Assembly (NCBI GenBank): GCA_037389465.1
Contig: JAZARR010000048.1
Coordinates: 1,315,001 to 1,379,000 of the forward strand
Origin: Baylisascaris procyonis
Lineage: Eukaryota; Nematoda; Chromadorea; Rhabditida; Ascarididae
Direction: 5' to 3'
Length of the DNA stretch: 64,000 nucleotides
The number at the start of each line of letters is the position of its first letter. Within the stretch, counting starts at the first letter, position 1. The notes under the pieces were generated by a model that made no database searches, was not told where the DNA came from, and was given only the letters and a program-made list of their open reading frames with translations. Of this stretch, positions 54,560 to 64,000 are shown piece after piece. The translations under genes were made by a program, and so were the position numbers.

Positions 54560-57500
54560 TTAAACGACAGCCAATTGCTGAGTTCTCTGTACAGCGGGAG
54601 CACTGGAGCGAGTCGAACCTGCCGGCCGGATGGAACTGCGAGTGAGACCGAAGAATGAAGGTGGGCTGAGATTGGAGCTTGTGAATCGCCATCCTACATG
54701 CCGCATGCAATGTGCGCATTCATGAATCGTCCATTTATACCTAAATATGCCAGTACTTCATAGTCTATCGCTCATATGAGTGAGTAATGCTAGAATTTTT
54801 ATGGGAACAAGAAGGGACGGAAAGAACCGTTGCCGTTTTTCCTTCCAGTGTCAGATACATTTCATTTCCTGTTTTTGCGAGTCACCCAAAATATTTTTAG
54901 CTACTACCGATCTACAAATGACTACATGGAATTCCCAACAAGGTGGAAAGTACTAGCATGAAATCTTTAAAAATACGAGCAAAAGTTTCCAAACTTTAAA
55001 AATACGAGCAAAAGTTTCCAAACAGTTGTATAAATTTCTAGTAGTTCCTGTTTGACTACTTCTAGGCGATTGCACTTCGTTCAGTGTGCGAATAAATCCC
55101 ATTTCGACCCACATTGCGGACCAAAAGGTCAGGACGAGGGCAGCGGGGGTGAAGACGCTAATACATCTGCTACGCATCCTCTCTTCCACAACCGCTGAAT
55201 GACTCACAATGATGCATAAATGACCCTGCGAGGCAAAGCACTGCTGACGTAAACAAACCTCACAAAACTGTTTCATGGTCCATCAAGCAAAACCTAAAAT
55301 CAGGCGTCAGAAAAGAGTTAATGAAATGAAAAAAATATTGCCAGTCGAATGGGAAATTGAGACATCTGATTCCGCCTCCGAATAGGTCAGCGATTATGTC
55401 GAACACTTAACTCTCGAATCAAAACAAGAAACAAGTACGGGAAATGTTAAAGGGAAAAGAGAAAAGAAAATACAACGACATACCCAGGAAACCATGAGTA
55501 TTCCGATGACGGCTGTCCACGCGCAACTGTCGATGTGACTTCTGATACAGTGAACATATCGTGAACGTAGCCTCCTGCAAGAACATACAAAAAGGCTGCA
55601 TGAAGCCCATATTTGCCCCCAAATGATGAAAACACTTCCGATTCAAATGTCCAGCTTTATTTCACAGTAACACCAACGTTTATGCAAACGAGAATAGGAT
55701 TGGAATCCACTGCTCCATAAAGAGGGATTCCCTCTTCCTCGTATTAGACCGATTCTATCTCCTTTACTATGAATATGGCTTTTTCGCATCGTTCAGCATT
55801 ACCTTTTCTTCTCTCCCTTGAAATCAAATGAAAACGCAGGCAAATGGCAGCCTTCCATGCTCAGAAGGCATCCCCTACGACTATGTTCCCATTAAACAAA
55901 CAATCTGCGCAAAACTTCACAAGATGCTAGGCAAGATCAACGTTCCACTTCGCCTTCGAAGGGAAACTGCAAAGTGCGGTAAATTTTCTCAAACGCTTAA
56001 AATCCCGTTAGGTGGGTTGGCGAAGGAAAATTCAATGTGGTGCTCATTTCATTATTTTATATACTAACAAATTTAATATCATTTATAAGGACACTCCTTC
56101 CTAACAAGTTGAGTCAAGTGTTCTTCCAGAAGTCGTGGACGAAGCAACAGCCAATGGAAAAACAACAGAGGTGAACGAGATAAGACTTTTATTTCTACTG
56201 CCTTTTACTGTTCGTTTCTTCATACAAGAAGTGCACCTTTGGTTTGGATGGAGGATATTGCTGGTGCCGGGACGAAGAAGAACACAAAAATGTTCAATCC
56301 GAATTAGCTTCTTTACAAATGTGCGCCTTCCCCTATCAATCTCATGTCTTCCGGCGCCATTCCGCCATCAGCAACACTTCTCCTTCCTATCATATTTTGT
56401 AAAAAAATTCAAAATAAATACCAGGGTTTACGTAGAGAGCGCTATTTCCTTCTGTTGAAACATTTATCATATTCGACATGTTGCATAACGTTGTCCCACA
56501 TCCTCGGCACACAATAACATTGATCTGAAATACAATTTCAAAACGTTCTGCAGACCGAGTAATGCCTTCAGTGAGAGATGAATGCCCTCTTGTGATAATC
56601 ATCTATACATGATGCAAATAAGAATTAATCGATGGGAATTAAACGGACTTGATTCAAATACAATGAGTCCAACTTGAGCATATAAGGTTTAACTGATTAC
56701 CTTCGAGTAACTCATTACAGCAACCACAACATTTTGAAATTAAACTTCGGTTTATTCTAGAAAATGTGCCCCTTCTTTGCAACGAAGATACAGCTTAGCA
56801 CAATGAAAGTTATTTAAATCTCTTCATTTTAGCACTCCGCTTCATATTGCACACACTTCAAAATGAGATCATTTATCTGATACAATCATTCCGTTTAACA
56901 CCATATCCACGCCAGATTTACCACTCTAACCTAGTGGTTTATCAGTCAATATGCCAGCCATTTGTTTCTACGCTCTGCCAGCCTTATTTCATATATCCGA
57001 AATATATCTATGTCACGTTTGCAAACGTTCATTTATACTGTTGACATAAAATCAGCAGTGGATTACTTTCACCTTTTGTCCCTATCTTTTCCATCTTCAC
57101 CCTCGCTTCAACAAATTTTCTCATGCTGCTATTGGTCTTCGAAATCTCCCTTCATCATCCATCAATCACAATCATACCCGTTTGATGAGAGCACATTCTT
57201 GTGCTAGTCTCCGATCGGTGCATGGTTCATCAAGCAGCTCGAGTCTTGTCTCCATATCGATTGGGATATTTGCTGCCACCCAGTAACTAAATGCCGTCTT
57301 TCCCTTAAAATTGGTATTATTATCTTTCAATGATTACTTCCAGTGTGACAACAAGGGTTTTTTTTTTTAAATCTACCTCAGATCAGCAAGGATTTACATG
57401 GTAATATCTTTCAGATTTCGGGCTATTCCACTGACATCTTTTAGAGGAATTTAGGTTTCTGTATGGAAATTAGCTAACGGCTTTATCAACGTTTTCAATG

Positions 57501-60500
57501 CAAACAATAAGTTCAATAGACACCACAATCTCATGAAAACGGCACAAAGAGGTGGCATCGAATGTTGCACACCAAAATTCTGCAGCACGAAAGCAATTGT
57601 AGAAGTGATGTGAGAGGGAGAATAGAGAATGATGATGATGCGGTTAAGAATGGGAAAACGCACCAAATAGGCCGCGTAATATGTGCTTTTTACAAATGTG
57701 CTCTGTCACAGCAGTTGACTACGTCAACAAATAAGAAGGAAATGCACGTTACATATATAATAGCTTCATAAACGACTATATTGTGAAAATATTTGTTATA
57801 CTGCAAAAAAAAAAATTGTTTCTTCCGTCTGACATAGTGCAAAGTGAATCTGTGTATGAGACTCTGACAGCAGTGTGTATTATGCTCCAATTATAGCTGA
57901 AATGCTCAAACAGAAAGAAATAGTCTTCAGTGATCTTCAGAAGCGCAATTATACGCGTTAAATTTCCGTTTTCGTCTTCTTAGTTCGCAAGATGAATGCA
58001 ACGGCGGATAGACAGACATCCGCATACACACAAGTTCAAGTCACTTTGCAAGCACTTCCAAAAATGTAATCAATTCTCGCAGGACTTCATTACGAGCAGC
58101 AAAGTTTGTGATACGTCGCAGTGGATGTCAAGAAGAGAGATGCGATAGTATGTCAACACGAAAGATGACGTTATCAACAGACATGCTGAACATTTCGATA
58201 TCTCAGACAGCTTTCGTTTCGAAAATTACGTGCCAATACACTGGAATGTTTTTTTGGAGAATCCAGCCGTCAAGTATTCATAATAAAACGGCAGAATTCT
58301 ATATTTTCTGATGCTACACTCAAGATGTTTGCTTCTATGCCACCAACCATAACAATTTATGACCAAATATTGCTCCTATGCTACTTTATAGAAAAAAGCA
58401 TGCGGAATTCGAAAGGAAAATGAAGTAAACAAAAAATCGGCTGAGGCATTAAAAGATGAATTAAAATGCAGAAAAGTGAAAAGAAAAACCTGTCCGAGAA
58501 TACCGTTCACTTTGTCGAGTTGGTGAAAAACAATCAGCCATTTTACAAGACGATCCACTTGGCTCTCCTAAAGAAAGAACTTTACAAAAAATCATCTAGA
58601 AACCTTCACCGAGCCTAAAGAAATCTCAAAGTTTATTATTCACCCAACGTATCAAGCAGTAAAAGGAATAAATGCAAGAATGGGATATGGTAAAAAACAA
58701 GCAGAAAAATCGAAAATGCAGATCGTTTTACATCGCAACTGTGAAGAGGGGATGCCAGTAGATGTTTGAGAGACCATATAAAAATCACTGGGTACAACGT
58801 TCAGGGAGAAATGGGCAAGGATGGGCAGAAAGGTAGCGGAGGGAAGAAATGAATAGGAGCAATCACGAGATGGAAACAGTTCGTATCGAAGCAAGGCTGT
58901 TAAAAGTCATGAGAGAAGCGCTATTAGGGTTCCCAGAAATATGTGTCACATGCATTTACGGAAGCTGAAAAACAATAAAAATTATAGATAATAGAGGCGC
59001 GAGGGTGCAACTCAAAAAACCCAACTATTTCCCAATATTTCTCTGCAATATGTCGGCTTTTCTGGTTTAAACAGACCACCCTAGGTTTCAGATAACGAAG
59101 GTTTAGAAGAGACCTCTTCAGAAACAACCGCGGGAGTTTCCACTAAGAACTATGAATAAAGTTGGTGGAGAACGTTCGAAAAAAGAAAGGTGTGGGCGGA
59201 TTACCAGTTTACTTAGGAAGGTTCAAACTACTAGAGAATGCTAAAAAGTCTTCTGAGTAATATCCAGCATATGATGCATATATTTCAATAAAAGCTCCAA
59301 CGCTAAAAGAATACCGTTAGACAGGTGCGAAGAGCGAAAACTGAATGCGCACTCAACGCTGCATAGAATCGTAATGTCTGAAAGCTGACAGTGATTATCG
59401 CAGAAAAAGATAACACTGAAAACTTGAAACAATAATAAAAGCCATTAGAAAACATCGACTTATAATTAGAGTAACAAAAAACAGAGAAGAAGGGTTGTAT
59501 TGAGCATTTCGCAGATGATTTTCAACCGGAAGACAGAGAGTCGTTGACTTGACATGCGAATAGCATCTACTGACATAGCCTAATCTCTCCTTACAGCTAA
59601 GATTATCAGCTGAACTTAATTACCCCTCCCTACTATTTCCCGATTGTTATATGGGGTAAACAAACAGCAGCGCGAATTCCACAAGAAGCTATAAAACATC
59701 GAAAAAAGTATAAGTGAAATAAAAAGCGAGGAAAAGACGAAAAGGAAAAATAATCAGAAAGCAGTGAAAAAATATGCAGCACCCCTGTACACAAAAATAA
59801 AGGCGCAGCATCTTCCAAGAAGTGAAGATAATACTGTGGCGCTCATTCGTCTCTAAAGAAGGATAGGATAGTCAACGACTTTCTGCATCACTGAGTATCC
59901 GCGAACGTATGACTAACTATATCTTAATTATGAAGATGTCGTATAGGGAAGGCGCTGTACACTTCAGAGATACGAAAATATGCCAACAGCACAGAGGAAC
60001 AATAAGTATCATTTAAGCTACGATAACAGGAAAGAGAGTCCATCAATCATCCACCTTCGAACAATATTGTGTTCTTCAATAATAATGATTATTTAGGAAA
60101 TATTCGTATTTTTTATGAACATTACAAACATCAATATGCATACGAGCAAAATATTTCCTCACTAGCGATTTAATACGCCTTCAACCTTCCGAAAAGGAAA
60201 CAGTTATTAGAGGTGAGCATCTTCCAAAGTAGAGGTATAATTGCAATGTGTGAGAGCATGTTAATTTCATCCTTCTCACTGCTTATGAATGCACATGATG
60301 CAATAACGCGTTTAGGGCACCAAGTTGAGTCACGTGGAAGCAAGCATCATCATGCAATTATCAGATATATCTTGCACTGCTATGAACGATGACGACGAGG
60401 AAAGGAAGATTCTGAAGAAGATAAAGGCCAGAAGAGTGGTGGAAGATTGCTTTTTCAATTTTTCCTCCATACTGTTAAGAGGATGGTTAGCGATTTTAAG

Positions 60501-60917
60501 AAAACACGCAGCGTTGTTCACTACAGGACACGTTAAAATTTACGGATATAACTATGGGGCATATCAGAATCCAACAGGCCCATCGATGTTTTCATCTCAG
60601 TATTTATTTAGTTGCGAACGCTCCAATGAAAACCGCATAAATCGGTACAGTTGCTCGTTTCTAACCGATTTGCCTATATTGAATTTGTTATTATAAAAAA
60701 ATCTGCAAATCTAATCCTCGAAAGGTTGCTTGTCTTGTGACATATCACCGCCAATTATTAATGCATTCAAAACAATGAGATGACGAAAACGATTGCACAA
60801 TGGATTCTAATATTGTGGTCTACCAATATCGCAAATGAACTGTTAAAATTTCTTTGAAAGATTTATACAATGTTCCTATGTGGTCATCACTTAAGAAGAA
60901 TCGGGTCTATCCATAAA

Positions 60918-60976
<59 letters not shown>

Positions 60977-63900
60977 TGTACATATTGGATGAGCGTGAAA
61001 TGTAATAAATGAAGTCTTCGATGAGCAACTCATTACCTTCGACAACATTACAAGTAGCGCCTGTGCCGGCTGACAATATAAAAGTTGGTGAAAAAGAAGA
61101 CATGGGTCGCTAATTAAGCCTGACGAGACAAAAAGCGACGATAAAAGTACCTTAGAGCGTCGCATCCTTGAAAAGGAAACAGGATCAAAGGCATTAGTGA
61201 AATCTCTCATTTCACGCTCATCCAATACACGCACCTCACCATAGGGCATTCTGAAAACACTTCAATTACCAAACAGTTTGTAATATTCAGCATATTCATT
61301 TCAATGACATCAACAGGTTGCCGTACGGATCGATTAAATAAAACCTCAGAAGGGAGCTAAATAATGGCCTCATTAAACTTTCTTCCTTTAAGCATAAACA
61401 GCACTCACTTTCGTATAATCGATGAGAAGACTTCATTCATGGGAATATGCGTGCATATTTGCAGATTCAGTGAATTCGCCGCGAGTTATAAACAATTCAC
61501 GAAACACATGGGTACATGCAAATACCGCATGACCGCTAACATCCACACAAACTTGGAAGGGAAGGGCATGAAGCAAGAAATGGGTGGGGAAAAGGTAGGA
61601 AAGGATAAATGGGGCAAGTGTCGGCGATTCTTAAATACTCCCCAAAACAGTAATATGATAGGCGGCAACTCTTGTAATGAAGATGTAACGTCAACGGACA
61701 ACAGCAGCAGAAATAATGGACACATTCTACTTCCCTTCCCAAGGGGAAAAACTTGTGAAGATATTTCTATTCAAGGGTATTTTCTAGTTCTTTCTTTCTG
61801 GTTAGGTTCTCAAACAATAAAATAGTAATTCAAACTTTTTCCTCTAGCTCTCTCAAATTGTTTAAATAAACAAAATTTAAGCGATACTGCAAGCTAGTTC
61901 ACAAACAGCACAGCAGCGTTCATAACAAATAGCTTTCCAACCAATGATGACAAAGTCAGCGAGCAATTCGACGCATTTCCCTTCCAGCGATATCGCATTT
62001 CAAGAAGAAACAAAAACTCAACACTAAAGTTTTTAAGCTTTTACAGTGTGTGACTTATTTCGAAACATCTTTAAGCTTCATCGAACTAAGCAACCACCAC
62101 GAAAGCAGATAACTCTCTTAGATAGATAAACGACAAATACCCATTTATAGCCGATCGCCTTGTGAGAATACGACACCTCTGTCTTCCGACCGCCTGTACC
62201 GTTATTCCACCATTGTTCTCTTGTACACTTCTCACCTAAATAATATTTCCACTCAATCAACCATGGTTAATATCAGAATCCTATAAGACTTTAACACACC
62301 TTACTGTTCAAAAAATCATGGAAAAACAAAACTTACAGAGCTTTATCTTAGATCAAAGCTAAAACCTATCTCTGAAAAATAAACAACAAGCAAAAACAAT
62401 TAAAAAACACTGACAAACAAGACCTTTAGATTTTAGTGAATATTTTTTGCACATTTCCGTGCACCAATCTGGTCGAACGCTGCTCCAATAACCATAAGCT
62501 ACGCGTTAGGAATTAAACTTAAGCAATAATGCGGTCGTCACTGCGATGAAAAACGACTCTCACTCAGTTTTTTGTCCATCAGCAGAAAAAGGAAAAGGAA
62601 GGAGAGAATAAATGGCTCATGTGTCGGCGATCCTTAAGCACTCCCCCAAAACAGTAACATTATATTAAAGTTGTATTCGTTGCATACTATACGTGGAACA
62701 AGAAAATCGTTAAATTTCTTAGACAAATGCTGAGGCGTTGTCCAGAAATCCATTCAAGGGACTATTATAAGGCGCAACTGCATTTTTATACAAAAAAGCC
62801 CCAAAACACCTTAGAACATCCCGGCATTGGTCTAAAACTCATTTATTTCTTCGTTAAAACCTCTTTCATTCTGCATTATTTGCCCCATAAATATGCCGCT
62901 TACTGGCAAATACGGCTGTGCATAAAGTTACCATCTTAACTTTCTAATTACACTTCTTCGAGTTCACAAATTTTAAATTACATAAACAACGGAGATATAC
63001 AAATAAACAGTATAGTAAACGTCGTGCAAAAAACAATAACCATGAATAACCAACTTAACAACTTTAACGCTTTAACCCATTAGAATATGTTACTAATTTA
63101 GTGCTGCCATTACTGAATACTTTCACTTACAAACGCCTCTAAATGCTTCCTCAGACGTATGTCAATAGGAGAAAACTTATGAACGATATGAATTCCTGTT
63201 GTTATAAAACGAGAGAGCACACTCTAGCAGCTACGTGAGCCATGTATATTGAATTTCGTACACGGTACTTTTCAAGACTGCACATATTCATAACTATGTG
63301 AACAGTAGAAAATCCAACCCGTTTCTAACTCGCTGAGAGCATGAAATGAACATCACAACTGTTACTTAATTGCTTTGGCAACGAAGATCCGATTGCCAAT
63401 CTCAGTTAGCAGTCCGACCAAACTCTATCCATTCGCCCACAATTGCCATCATTTTCATGTCCCCAAACTCCGAAAGCGCCCAATGTTTCCTATGCGGAAC
63501 ACTCGAAAATAATTTCATTATTTTTTGGCAATAGACGACAGCGTTGAGCAAACAGTGGTTGCAAACTGTGGTTAACGATTATCTAACAAATGGAACAGCT
63601 AATGCCACGACTACACAAATAACGTTTTCTGTTGAATATAGTCAACTCCGACTCGCGCTCGATCTAAACCAACAAACTGAAACAAGTATACTGTAAAAAT
63701 AAGAGCATAAGATTACCTGTATAAGTGTGGCGATATTAGAGTTTCTGTCTGATAGTGATGGTTTGAATGCAATGAAATCGTTTTGTCTAGCTGCCTCTCC
63801 GAGTTGTGAAACAAGGACTGGCACATCGGTGTGGAATGGCAGCAACTGCGATGGCAATAGTACTACCGGCATCTCTAAGATTGAAACAGTTATAACGGTG

Positions 63901-64000
63901 TTCGCTTCCTCCAATTTATGTCCTGGAGATGTCTCCTCGGCCGCTAAAACAACAACATAGGGAATGAGTAGAAATGCTAAAGAAGCAGACAAAATACGCA
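54560..64000 (-). CDS. cereblon-like protein (LON-N + CULT) with apparent signal peptide, 5' end off the window
   Basis: Nine minus-strand exons with matching phases: 64000-63717, 62235-62141, 61250-61151, 61069-61037, 58567-58490, 57303-57178, 56524-56422, 55574-55484, 54740-54560 (TAA); 362 codons visible (human cereblon: 442). A hydrophobic start (RILSASLAFLLIPYVVVLAA) precedes the LON-N domain (EMPVVLLPSQLLPF; TVQAVGRQRCRIL; EVRVLDE). The helical bundle has SYWVAANIPIDMETRLELL. The CULT domain has zinc Cys C244, C247 (CRGC), C311, C314 (CAHC) and pocket Trp W300 (SWFPG), W306 (YKW), W320 (GWRF). Two N-glycosylation sequons, N253 and N259, suit a secreted fate. Canonical cereblon is a cytosolic CRL4 substrate receptor; an ER or extracellular form would have another role. 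The Met is beyond the edge, so the signal peptide is inferred. Confidence 0.93.
54965..55022. repeat. tandem duplication, 29-bp unit
   Basis: Two identical head-to-tail copies of a unit beginning ctttaaaaatacgagcaaaa, at 54965 and 54994, within the last intron of the cereblon-like gene. Confidence 0.95.
60920..60971. repeat. (AT)n microsatellite
   Basis: Pure AT repeat of about 50 bases in an intron of the cereblon-like gene. Confidence 0.95.

Noticed and set aside
54537..54719. Minus frame with several Cys
   Set aside because: It is the wrong frame of the last cereblon-like exon; the correct frame gives the CULT ending with matching splice phase.
55828..56067. Plus frame with KLHKMLGKINVPLRLRRE
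   Set aside because: It lies on the opposite strand within an intron of the cereblon-like gene and has no supporting splice sites; resemblance to the helical bundle is probably chance.
63727..63960. A 77-codon + strand open frame at the right edge
   Set aside because: It is antisense to the first visible exon of the cereblon-like gene, whose identity is fixed by downstream exons.

Overview
The window looks like nuclear DNA of a nematode, most likely a clade V (strongylid-type) parasite. Genes are split into small exons with GTAAGT/GTATGT-like donors and pyrimidine-rich TTTCAG/TTTTAG acceptors. Pyrimidine-rich acceptors lie just upstream of start codons, as expected for spliced-leader trans-splicing. 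Worn nematode-type LINE and BEL/Pao-type LTR remnants and long (AT)n microsatellites are present. The species is inferred, not shown. Because exons are short, most long open frames are not genes; the calls below rest on exon chains whose splice sites and phases agree with a known protein family.

Layout. 1-113 is an AT microsatellite. 352-1300 is a decayed LINE reverse transcriptase (+). 1.3-16 kb holds isolated minus-strand exon-like open frames that I could not assign, a second LINE 3' end, and several foldbacks. 17.1-21.0 kb is a Rieske iron-sulfur protein gene (complex III, +, presequence exon uncertain). 23.5-24.8 kb is a complete CTR-family copper transporter (+). 25-31 kb is gene-poor with some exon-like tracts. 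31.2-39.8 kb is a second, complete Rieske gene (+) with the same exon lengths and phases as the first. 42.5-46.8 kb is a complete DNAJB9/ERdj4-type ER co-chaperone (+) with an XBP1/ATF6-type element in its promoter. 50.2-51.9 kb is a BEL/Pao-like LTR, primer-binding site and gag remnant (-), plus an inverted LTR fragment. 54.6-64.0 kb is a nine-exon cereblon homologue (-; LON-N, helical bundle, CULT) that appears to start with a secretory signal. Its first codons lie beyond the right edge.

Most interesting points. (1) Both Rieske paralogues keep all [2Fe-2S] ligands but have replaced the conserved Tyr, and one also the conserved Ser, that hydrogen-bond the cluster. This predicts low-potential Rieske proteins, notable in helminths that can use rhodoquinone. 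(2) The cereblon homologue keeps the three-Trp pocket and zinc cysteines but seems routed to the secretory pathway. (3) The ER J-protein gene carries a textbook unfolded-protein-response element.

The two Rieske genes and the copper transporter act in mitochondrial respiration and metal supply. The J-protein and the cereblon-like protein point to the ER and secretory pathway. No operon is proven, but the second Rieske gene may follow an upstream coding exon by only about 50 bases.
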